A stretch of 32,835 nt of DNA, taken from NCBI GenBank assembly GCA_016223025.1, contig JACRPU010000096.1:1-32835 (forward strand), in the 5' to 3' direction. Below are positions 8,777 through 15,549 of the stretch, in pieces; position 1 is the stretch's first letter, and each line of letters starts with the position of its first letter. The position numbers and the translations under genes are program-made. The notes beneath the pieces are model-generated. The model worked only from the letters and a program-made list of their open reading frames with translations, was not told the origin of the DNA and ran no database searches. This DNA is from Nitrosomonadales bacterium. GTDB lineage: Bacteria > Pseudomonadota > Gammaproteobacteria > Burkholderiales > Gallionellaceae.

Positions 8777-9258
8777 TGCGGCACAACCGTTACAGCAAAC
8801 AGCGGCTGGCTTTCGTTTGCGCCGCCGCGCTTGCGGCTCCCCCGCTCGCTCCGCCAGCGCTGGCAGACAGCCTGGGCCGCCTGTTTTTCACGCCGGAGCA
8901 GCGCGCGGAATTCGAGCAAAAGCGGGCGCGCAATGCATCCGGCGTTGCAAGCAGCGTCGCGCCAAAGGAAGGGAGCATCACCGAACCTGCCGAAAAGGAA
9001 GAAGCCCCACCCCCTTCCGTGCTGACGGTCAACGGCATCGTGCAAAAGCGCGGCGGGGTGCGCACCATATGGATAAACGGCATCCCGCAGAACGCCGGCA
9101 GCAGCGACGAACACGCGCCGGAATCCCTGGCGGTCGCGGTGCCGGGGAAAGCCCAACCCGTCCGGGTCAAGGTCGGGCAAAAACTGCTGCTGGAAAATAC
9201 CCCGCAACGCAAGCCTGCCGAACAGAAACCTGCCAAGGCTGACGACGAGGAAGAGTAA
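8773..9258 (+). CDS. MshK/PilP/GspC-like periplasmic protein
   Basis: A protein of about 161 residues. The ATG at 8773 (or the adjacent ATG at 8776) overlaps the preceding stop. It gives a signal peptide or anchor, RLAFVCAAALAAPPLAPPAL, ending near ALA. The middle is a Pro/Glu-rich linker, and near residue 80 lies a beta-rich core (VLTVNGIVQKRGGVRTIWIN). This resembles the homology region of GspC, PilP and MshK that touches the secretin. The C-terminus is charged. It is the last gene of the pilus operon and converges with thrC only 17 bases away, with no clear terminator in between. Confidence 0.58.
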   Translation: MMRHNRYSKQRLAFVCAAALAAPPLAPPALADSLGRLFFTPEQRAEFEQKRARNASGVASSVAPKEGSITEPAEKEEAPPPSVLTVNGIVQKRGGVRTIWINGIPQNAGSSDEHAPESLAVAVPGKAQPVRVKVGQKLLLENTPQRKPAEQKPAKADDEEE

Positions 9259-9275
9259 ACCCGCCCGGCACTACC

Positions 9276-10718
9276 TTATGCCGCGCTCGCGGCGATAAAC
9301 GCTTTCAGCTTCGCCACGTCGGCATCCATCACTTCCACGCGCTGCGGCAGGTTCTCTATGCCCGCCAGCGCTTCGGGACGCACCGGCTCGCGGCCCAGCG
9401 CTTCGCGGATGGTTTCCCCGAATTTGGCGGGCTGCGCCGTTTCCAGGCAGATCAGCGGCAGGCTGGGGCGGCGCTGCTCCAGCCCGACCTTGATGCCGTC
9501 GGCGGTGTGGGTGTCCACCATCACGCCGTACTCTTCCCACAGCTCGCGGATGGTCTTCAATCTGTCCTGGTGCGCGCTCTTGCCGGAGGCAAAGCGGAAT
9601 TGCGGCAATGCATCCCAATAGGGCGTGTGCCGGATATCGAATGAACCACCGGCCTCCACCCTGCCCCAGAATTCGCGCACCTTGGCCGCGTCACGCCCGG
9701 CCAGATCGAACACGAAGCGCTCGAAGTTGGAAGCCTTGGAAATATCCATCGAAGGGCTGCTGGTTTCGTAGGTGTGGTCCGTGCCGCGCGGGCGGTAGGC
9801 GCCGGTGCGAAAGAACTCGTCCAGCACATCGTTCTCGTTGGTGGCCAGGATCAGTTGCCCGATGGGCAAGCCCATCATGCGCGCGATGTGGCCGGCGCAG
9901 ATGTTGCCGAAATTGCCGGACGGCACCGCGAACGCCACCTGCTCGTCGTTGCTTTTTGTTGCGGCGAAATAACCTTTGAAGTAATACACGATCTGCGCCG
10001 ACACGCGCGCCCAGTTGATGGAATTGACCGTGCCGATCTTGTATTTGGCCTTGAAGGCGTGGTCGTTGGACACGGCCTTGACCATATCCTGCGCATCGTC
10101 AAACATGCCCCGGATGGCGATGTTGAAAATGTTGGGGTCTTGCAGCGAGTACATCTGCGCGCGCTGGAAGGCGCTCATCTTGCCGTGCGGCGACAGCATG
10201 AACACGCGGATGCCGCGCTTGCCGCGCATCGCGTATTCCGCCGCCGAGCCGGTGTCGCCCGAGGTCGCGCCGAGGATGTTCAATTCTTCGTGCTGCTGTG
10301 ATAGCGCGTACTCGAACAGGTTGCCCAGCAACTGCATCGCCATGTCCTTGAACGCCAGCGTCGGGCCATTGGACAGTTCGAGAATATGCACGCCCGGCTC
10401 CAGCGTGCGCAGCGGCGTGATGTCGCGCGCATCACTGCCGGCGCGGGTGTGGCAATAAGTTTGCGGTGTATAGGTTCTGGCGATAATGCCCTTCAAGTCG
10501 CCGGCAGGAATGTCGGTGATGAATTTTGACAGCACCGCGAAAGCAAGATCAGCATAGGGCAGCTTGCGCCATTCATCCAGTTCGGCGCGGCTCACCTGCG
10601 GGTATTGCTCCGGCAGATACAGCCCGCCATCGGGGGCAAGGCCGCCCAGCAGGATTTCGGTGAAGGTCCTGGCGGGTGACTGGCCGCGCGTGGAGATGTA
10701 TTTCATTTCATTGCTCAC
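9276..10718 (-). CDS. thrC: Threonine synthase
   Basis: A PLP-dependent cytosolic enzyme that converts O-phospho-L-homoserine to L-threonine, the last step of the threonine branch. The product is 480 residues. The N-terminus MKYISTRG and the PLP lysine motif LSNGPTLAFKDMAMQ (Lys124) are diagnostic. LGATSGDTGSAAEYAMRG is the phosphate- and cofactor-binding loop, and the length fits the long bacterial/fungal-type enzyme. A GTG at 10718 has AGGGGG upstream; an ATG at 10706 is an alternative start. Hom is encoded on the same strand but 3.1 kb upstream. In related bacteria the two are usually adjacent, so thrC here probably needs its own promoter. Confidence 0.95.
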   Translation of the reverse strand: MSNEMKYISTRGQSPARTFTEILLGGLAPDGGLYLPEQYPQVSRAELDEWRKLPYADLAFAVLSKFITDIPAGDLKGIIARTYTPQTYCHTRAGSDARDITPLRTLEPGVHILELSNGPTLAFKDMAMQLLGNLFEYALSQQHEELNILGATSGDTGSAAEYAMRGKRGIRVFMLSPHGKMSAFQRAQMYSLQDPNIFNIAIRGMFDDAQDMVKAVSNDHAFKAKYKIGTVNSINWARVSAQIVYYFKGYFAATKSNDEQVAFAVPSGNFGNICAGHIARMMGLPIGQLILATNENDVLDEFFRTGAYRPRGTDHTYETSSPSMDISKASNFERFVFDLAGRDAAKVREFWGRVEAGGSFDIRHTPYWDALPQFRFASGKSAHQDRLKTIRELWEEYGVMVDTHTADGIKVGLEQRRPSLPLICLETAQPAKFGETIREALGREPVRPEALAGIENLPQRVEVMDADVAKLKAFIAASAA

Positions 10719-10729
10719 TTCGATTAACC

Positions 10730-10765
10730 CCCTCTCCCGCTGGCAGGAGAAGGTTAGGGAGAGGG
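10730..10765. repeat. Inverted repeat CCCTCTCCC/GGGAGAGGG upstream of thrC
   Basis: CCCTCTCCC (10730-10738) pairs with GGGAGAGGG (10757-10765) over an 18-base loop, just upstream of the thrC start. It resembles the hairpin at 294-314, so it is probably a dispersed REP-like repeat. It lies in the thrC leader on the minus strand and could affect expression. Confidence 0.55.
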
Positions 10766-10888
10766 TAGATTTTCCGCACTTTTACCAGGCTTAAGCGGTA
10801 CGACGCAAGAGTCCGTCACGACGGCAGCCTTGCGGCGGCAAATGTAAGGGTAAGCACGGTGATTTCAACGCGAATGAGGGCATAGCCG

Positions 10889-11368
10889 TCAACAGCAACC
10901 ATGTTCAGGGCAAAGCTGCCGCACACTCACGCCTAAATCAGCAACAAAATCAGCTTGCCTGTGCCAGCCACTATCCAAAGCATTTACCACAGTTGCTCCT
11001 GCAACCATAGCCGCTACGAGAAACTTTCTATCATTTTTATCTACTGAATTCTGTGGCAGTTCGTTAAAGCCGCGAGCCTCGTCAGCAATCGGTGTAATGG
11101 GTACGAGCCGAATCTTCTTGCCCAGGTACATATGGTCATGGAGGTACTTGAAAAACATATCTCCCACGCCGGGCTGCCCTTTGTAGTGCAAGTGGCTGCT
11201 GTACTCGGTAAAGATTAGCTCCTGCTCATCAAGAACAATATGAGTGCGTTTTACTGGTGAGACCAATTCTTCAAGAAACACTATGCACGCATATTGGCAA
11301 GCCAGGCCGGCATGGGTATTTCGCCCATTGGCCGAAATGGCCACATTAGTATCCACGACAACATTCAT
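10889..11368 (-). CDS. PIN-domain nuclease partner of the DUF3696 ATPase
   Basis: A 159-residue protein of PIN-like fold. The first strand MNVVVDTNVAI carries Asp6. An acidic residue in LDEQELIFTEY, Asp in VDKNDRKFL and Asp in NALDSGW could complete the metal-binding acidic cluster of a ribonuclease. It is longer and more divergent than typical VapC, and no antitoxin gene precedes it. Instead its ATG overlaps the stop codon of the upstream ATPase gene (ATGA), so the two are translated together. The likely role is an effector RNase controlled by the ATPase. That is inference; a canonical VapC is less likely given the partner. Confidence 0.7.
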   Translation of the reverse strand: MNVVVDTNVAISANGRNTHAGLACQYACIVFLEELVSPVKRTHIVLDEQELIFTEYSSHLHYKGQPGVGDMFFKYLHDHMYLGKKIRLVPITPIADEARGFNELPQNSVDKNDRKFLVAAMVAGATVVNALDSGWHRQADFVADLGVSVRQLCPEHGCC

Positions 11369-12738
11369 CGGTCGGCAGCCTCCATCTTTCTCCTCAAAAT
11401 GTTTTTTCTTGTTTCGGCAATCTCGGTCATTTCATCGCCAAAAAACTCTGGCGGCCAATTCAATATTTCACCGAACATATCCAGATCGAGATCAACGAGC
11501 TTCGATTCTCCTCCAACGCTGTCGCAGAAATACAGTTTGATATTCTCGGACTCAAATATTTCTTCTGCCACGCGGCGCTGGAAGCGCCGTAGCATATGCT
11601 CGCTGTGGCTCTCTACAATCACCTGCAAATTTCTGACTTTCGCCACGGTAAGAATTACATCTGCCAAACCACTTTGCACCGACGGATGTAAATGAATTTC
11701 CGGTTGCTCCATGATAATGGTGCTACCTTCCGGAACATAGTAGAGCAAAACCAAGGCGGGCAACACTTGAGATACGCCAAAACCAACATCAGTCAACGAA
11801 GCTGATGGACTTTGGGCATCACGCTTGACTACGGCACGATAAAGGTTCGCGCCATTACCAATTTCCTCAATCTTGAATTCGTGAATTAGCTTCAGTTCTT
11901 TCAGCCAGGATGCGATCATTTCTTGAAAGGGCTTGTAACGTGTCCTTCCACCGTGGTTACGTTCTTCATTACGTGCGGTGGCGGATAGCATAGCCTCAAT
12001 TGTTCGCTCACCGCGCAGACCGACATCCAATGGGCTGGTGCCTGACCAAGGATATTCACGCTTGGGGTACTCGCGCAAGGGGCCTAGATAGTAAATCGAG
12101 TTCATCATTGACTCATATTCAGCTCCAAACAAGCCCAGAAATTCTGCATTTTGGTAATAGGTTATCGCCTGATCTGGAAATAAATGAGTCTTAATCGGCC
12201 CCGGAAGTGCCCACGCCCGCTGCTTGTTGCGCACAAAGCGGAAGTTAGACCCATCCGGGCATTCCGCATTTAATTGAAATTCTGTCCCCCCCTCCTTCTT
12301 CGGTGATATGGAAAAATGAAAACCACCAAATTGATATTCAAGGAAGTCCGAAATTAGCGTTGGCCCTCGCAGATGTGCCTTCGTTTTTACGGTAAGTATT
12401 GAATCAGAAGCCAGCGCCTCAGTTCTCTTTTTGGTTGGGTCAAAGATGCTGGCTTTCTGGTGCAAAGTCCATTCTATTTTCCATTTGAGGCCTATATCCA
12501 CCTTGTGTCCATGAATCACATCCCTGTAGCCACCCAAGTTAACTAGCTGACCAGGGCCACCAAAATCCAAAACCAATCCACGATCTGTTGCATTCTTGGT
12601 TTGCTTCAACAGCAACAAGAATTGCAGCAGACTGCTTTTACCAGAGCTATTAGTGCCGAACAGCCCTGTAACTTGACCGAGCTTGATGTCGAGTTTTTTC
12701 CAAGACTTGAAATTTTCTACATAGAGCTTATCGAGCAT
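11365..12738 (-). CDS. DUF3696-containing ABC/OLD-like AAA ATPase
   Basis: A 457-residue ATPase of the RecF/SMC/OLD-like class. The Walker A motif GTNSSGKSS lies at residues 28-36. A signature-like LTDVGFGVSQVLP, the Walker B segment STIIMEQPEIHLHP and the H-loop region VIVESHSEHMLRRFQRR lie in the C-terminal third. The end (ESKLVDLDLDMFGEILNWP, then EFFGDEMTEI) is characteristic of DUF3696. No TOPRIM nuclease domain is present, unlike true OLD proteins. The ATG at 12738 has a GAGG-type site. Base composition is clearly lower in GC than hom and thrC, consistent with transfer. ATPases of this kind often pair with nucleases in phage defence; here the partner is the overlapping PIN gene. Confidence 0.82.
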   Translation of the reverse strand: MLDKLYVENFKSWKKLDIKLGQVTGLFGTNSSGKSSLLQFLLLLKQTKNATDRGLVLDFGGPGQLVNLGGYRDVIHGHKVDIGLKWKIEWTLHQKASIFDPTKKRTEALASDSILTVKTKAHLRGPTLISDFLEYQFGGFHFSISPKKEGGTEFQLNAECPDGSNFRFVRNKQRAWALPGPIKTHLFPDQAITYYQNAEFLGLFGAEYESMMNSIYYLGPLREYPKREYPWSGTSPLDVGLRGERTIEAMLSATARNEERNHGGRTRYKPFQEMIASWLKELKLIHEFKIEEIGNGANLYRAVVKRDAQSPSASLTDVGFGVSQVLPALVLLYYVPEGSTIIMEQPEIHLHPSVQSGLADVILTVAKVRNLQVIVESHSEHMLRRFQRRVAEEIFESENIKLYFCDSVGGESKLVDLDLDMFGEILNWPPEFFGDEMTEIAETRKNILRRKMEAADR

Positions 12739-12769
12739 GACACACCTCGCACGTCAAACATATCGGCGC

Positions 12770-12775
12770 ATTATA
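12770..12775 (-). promoter_or_regulatory. Possible -10 box for the ATPase-PIN operon
   Basis: On the minus strand this reads TATAAT, about 32 bases upstream of the ATPase start codon. No good -35 hexamer is seen at the expected spacing. No gene is visible in the rest of 12739-12974. Confidence 0.3.
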
Positions 12776-12974
12776 ACCCTTCCGATGATTGCTTCGTTTC
12801 GATAGTGAAGATTGAGATTGGCAGCTTTCTGGCAATGAAATCACACATTCAAATATCGCCTATGTATCGGGAACCGCCCTTCACCTTTGCCAATTGCCCG
12901 ATTGAATGACGGAACAGTCAAGGCAGCAAACGCAGCTCGCCAATGCCCATCGTCCACGCCCCTACGCCATCGCC

Positions 12975-13370
12975 CTACCCAACCCAATTCTCGACCTTCA
13001 ATCCCGGCACTCGCTTGAGCTCCGCCACGTTGCTGGTCACGAGAATGAGTTTCCCGGCAAGCGCGTGGGCGGCAATCCACAGATCGTTGTTGCCTATGAG
13101 CTTGCCGCTGGTTTGCAGTTGCCGGCGGATTTTTCCATAGTGCACAGAGGCGGCTGCGTCGAGCGGCAGCACGGGAATCAGTGCGGTCAGGTGTTCCAGA
13201 ATTTGCCGTGTTTCCTTGGGCTTTGAACTCTTTTCCGCGCCGAAGCAGAGTTCGCCGTAAGTGACCGCGGACACGGCGGCCTTGCCGGGCGGCAGTTTGG
13301 AGAAGCGCGCCAGCACTTCGGCGGGGTGATGGTTCTTGATGTAAATACAGAGTTGGTGCGAGCAGGTGGC
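12975..13370 (-). pseudogene. vapC-like PIN toxin remnant with damaged 5' end
   Basis: From about 13356 down to 12975 the frame encodes a typical VapC: CIYIKNHHPAEVLARFSKLP, AVSAVTYGELCFGAEKS, NNDLWIAAHALA and LVTSNVAELKRVPGLKVENW. The N-terminal catalytic strand, expected as LLDTN, is broken. The bases spell CTGCTCG-CACCAAC, where two single-base gains are needed to restore L-L-D-T-N and join it to the rest. No start codon sits at the expected place. The apparent N-terminal extension to 13508 is the antitoxin gene read in one of its frames. The toxin is therefore probably inactive, or the sequence has errors here. Confidence 0.72.
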
Positions 13371-13380
13371 GCGGCGCGGC

Positions 13381-13596
13381 CTATAGCCCTGCTCGTTCTT
13401 GCAGCAGGCTGTCCGCACGCGCTCCGCCATGAAATCAGCGGGCAGTGAAGCCAGCAGGTGGAAAGCTTGTTTCAGTCGATTGGGCTTTTTTACGCAGCAC
13501 CAGCTCATCGTCGCGGCGGAAGATTTCCACCTCGTCGGTATCGAACTGGAATTCCGCCGGAATTCTCACCGCTTGCGAATTACCGCTCAGTTTGTT
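13381..13596 (-). pseudogene. vapB-like antitoxin remnant, N-terminally truncated and frameshifted
   Basis: Read on the minus strand, one frame gives a VapB swapped-hairpin domain, LSGNSQAVRIPAEF, then DTDEVEIFRRDDELVLRKK. The frame then changes at a run of six A (plus-strand T at 13486-13491) and continues as PNRLKQAFHLLASLPADFMA. A second shift is needed to reach DSLLQERAGL and the TAG at 13381. The usual first five to ten residues and the start codon are missing: an in-frame stop lies just upstream, next to repetitive DNA. At least two indels plus a 5' truncation indicate decay. Confidence 0.7.
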
Positions 13597-13689
13597 GGGT
13601 TACACCCGCAAGGGGCAGGCCGTGGTTGAAGGGGCTTCCGTCCCAACAACACACGCACCGCCGCAAGCGGCTAATCCACGTTGTTTGTT

Positions 13690-13826
13690 TAACCCAAATA
13701 ATCCATTAGGTGGAATAGCTCAGAACCGCCTCTAACTCCCCCTTGTCAGGGGGAGGACTGAACCGCCCATCCCCTGACAAGGGGAGGTTGGGAGGGGTTT
13801 GTGGCCTAATGGACAATCTGGGTTTA
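13690..13826. repeat. Long imperfect inverted repeat element downstream of hom
   Basis: The outer arms TAACCC...CCATTAGG (13690-13710) pair with CCTAATGG...GGGTTTA (13805-13826). Inside, CCCCCTTGTCAGGGGGAGG opposes CCCCTGACAAGGGGAGG. The whole is about 135 bp with arms of nearly 60 bases, like a small non-autonomous element or large REP. The right arm contains the hom stop codon, so the repeat abuts or supplies the gene end. It could act as a transcription barrier after hom. Confidence 0.65.
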
Positions 13827-15137
13827 TTTCCCCAGCTCTTCCATGCGGATGCGCGTCACCTTGCCCACCACGACCGGCAATTTTTCAATTCTGGCGATAG
13901 CCTGGTTGATGCGCTTTTCGCGCGTCAGATGGGTGAGCAGCACCAGATCTGCTTCATATTCACCCTCACCCGGCTCCTTCTGGAGCATGGCGTCAATCGA
14001 AATTTTTTCGTCTGCCAGCACGCGCGTTATGTCTGCCAGCACGCCCGGCTCATCCTGCACGCGCAGGCGCAGGTAGAAGCAGGTCTGCACTTCGGTCATT
14101 GGCAGGATGGGCAGGGCCACCAGTTGGTTGGGCTGGAAAGCCATGTGCGGCACGCGGTTCTGCGGGTCGGCGGTATGCAGGCGCGTCACGTCCACCAGGT
14201 CGGCGATCACCGCGCTGGCGGTGGGTTCCGCGCCTGCGCCCTTGCCGTAATACAGCGTGGCGCCGACCGCGTCGCCCTGCACCAGCACCGCGTTCATCGC
14301 GCCCTCCACGTTGGCGATCAGGCGCCTGGCCGGAACCAGTGTGGGATGGACGCGCAGTTCGACGCCGTCCGGCGTACGGCGCGTGATGCCCAGCAGCTTG
14401 ATGCGGTAGCCGAGCTGTTCGGCATACTTGATGTCTTTCGCATCCAGTTTGGATATGCCCTCGATATAAGCGCGCTCGAACTGCATGGGCGTGCCGAACG
14501 CGAGCGCGGAAAGGATGGTGATTTTGTGCGCGGCATCCACGCCCTCGATATCAAAAGTCGGGTCGGCCTCGGCATAGCCCAGGCGCTGCGCGTCTTTCAG
14601 CGCGGCACCGAAACCCAGGCCCTTCTCGCGCATCTCGGACAGGATGAAGTTGGTGGTGCCGTTGATGATGCCCGCAATCCATTCGATACGGTTGGCGGCC
14701 AGCCCCTCGCGCACCGCCTTGATGATGGGAACGCCGCCCGCCACCGCCGCCTCGAACGCGACCATCACGCCCTTGTCCTGCGCCGCCTTGAAAATTTCGT
14801 TGCCGTGCGTCGCCAGCAATGCCTTGTTGGCGGTGACCACATGTTTGCCGTTGGCGATGGCCTTCAGCACCAACTCTTTCGCCACGCCATAGCCGCCGAT
14901 CAGCTCTATCACGATGTCCACTTCGGGGTCGCTCACCACGGAAAAGGCATCATCCGTCACGCGGCATTTGCCCTGCGTGATCTTGTTGGCGAGCTCCAGG
15001 TTCTTGTCCGCCACCACGGTGATGCGGATGGGGCGCCCGGCGCGGCGCGCGATCTCTTCCGCGTTGCGTGCCAGCACGGTGAAGGTGCCGCCTCCCACGG
15101 TTCCGATGCCGAGCAGGCCTACGTTGATTGGTTTCAT
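13824..15137 (-). CDS. hom: Homoserine dehydrogenase
   Basis: A 437-residue cytosolic oxidoreductase that reduces L-aspartate semialdehyde to L-homoserine with NAD(P)H in the threonine/methionine pathway. The N-terminal Rossmann motif is GIGTVGGGTF, starting at residue 11. The catalytic domain has AVAGGVPIIKAVREGL and GIINGTTNFILSEM. A C-terminal ACT domain (FYLRLRVQDEPGVLADITRV) suggests allosteric feedback, typically by threonine. The ATG at 15137 follows an AGGA site. The gene lies downstream of alaA in the same direction, separated by a MITE-like insertion, and upstream of thrC but separated from it by the accessory island. The stop codon falls in an inverted-repeat arm. Confidence 0.95.
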   Translation of the reverse strand: MKPINVGLLGIGTVGGGTFTVLARNAEEIARRAGRPIRITVVADKNLELANKITQGKCRVTDDAFSVVSDPEVDIVIELIGGYGVAKELVLKAIANGKHVVTANKALLATHGNEIFKAAQDKGVMVAFEAAVAGGVPIIKAVREGLAANRIEWIAGIINGTTNFILSEMREKGLGFGAALKDAQRLGYAEADPTFDIEGVDAAHKITILSALAFGTPMQFERAYIEGISKLDAKDIKYAEQLGYRIKLLGITRRTPDGVELRVHPTLVPARRLIANVEGAMNAVLVQGDAVGATLYYGKGAGAEPTASAVIADLVDVTRLHTADPQNRVPHMAFQPNQLVALPILPMTEVQTCFYLRLRVQDEPGVLADITRVLADEKISIDAMLQKEPGEGEYEADLVLLTHLTREKRINQAIARIEKLPVVVGKVTRIRMEELGK

Positions 15138-15179
15138 TTGATTTCCTAAGTTGTTAGTAGGAAGACGTAAGTCGTAAGT

Positions 15180-15495
15180 TTGAGGGCACTTCTAAAAATC
15201 CACATTTCATCCCAACTGCTGCGTTGCGGAAAAAATTTCCTGCTGACATATCATGCATATGCGGCGCTGCGACGTGGGGTAAGCAGGCAATCCGCGTAGC
15301 GGATGCTCGCAAATTTTTTCCACGCCTTGCTGACGACTCCGCACGGGCTACTTTTGCCCGTAGCGGATCGGCGTCCCCTTGTGGGGCATTTGGGCGCTTG
15401 CTGACGACTCCGCACGGGCTACTTTTGCCCGTAGCGGATCGGCGTCCCCTTGTGGGGCATTTGGGCGAGCTCTGAATTTTTAGAAGCGCCCTTGA
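15180..15495. mobile_element. MITE-like element with terminal inverted repeats and TTGA target duplication
   Basis: The left end 15184-15200 (GGGCACTTCTAAAAATC) and the reverse complement of 15475-15491 match at 15 of 17 positions. TTGA flanks both ends (15180-15183 and 15492-15495) as a likely 4-bp target duplication. The roughly 308-bp interior encodes no convincing protein and contains a perfect tandem duplication (15326-15467). Outside the element, a GGAAGACGTAAGT motif occurs in inverted orientation near 15160 and 15525. The element fills most of the alaA-hom gap, so it may disrupt or supply transcription signals. A transposase family cannot be assigned from the ends alone. Confidence 0.75.
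15326..15467. repeat. Perfect 71-bp tandem duplication inside the MITE-like element
   Basis: Bases 15326-15396 and 15397-15467 are identical and directly adjacent. Each unit contains CGGGCTACTTTTGCCCG, a small hairpin, and CCCCTTGTGGGG, another dyad. Perfect identity suggests a recent duplication, or a repeat unit that varies in number between copies. Confidence 0.9.
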
Positions 15496-15549
15496 GTCTA
15501 TGCTGCACGACGCTTGCTAACAACTTACGTCTTCCGACTTCCGGCTGAT

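Noticed and set aside
13372-13508. N-terminal extension of the VapC-like frame as a novel domain
   Set aside because: Most of it matches VapB antitoxin sequence once frame changes are allowed, so it is a decayed antitoxin and not a fused domain.
13743-15149. Plus-strand open frame of 468 codons opposite hom
   Set aside because: Antisense shadow of hom, which has clear Rossmann and ACT domains.
15224-15475. Open frame of 83 codons inside the MITE-like element
   Set aside because: It runs through a perfect 71-bp DNA duplication, has no family resemblance and no good ribosome site.
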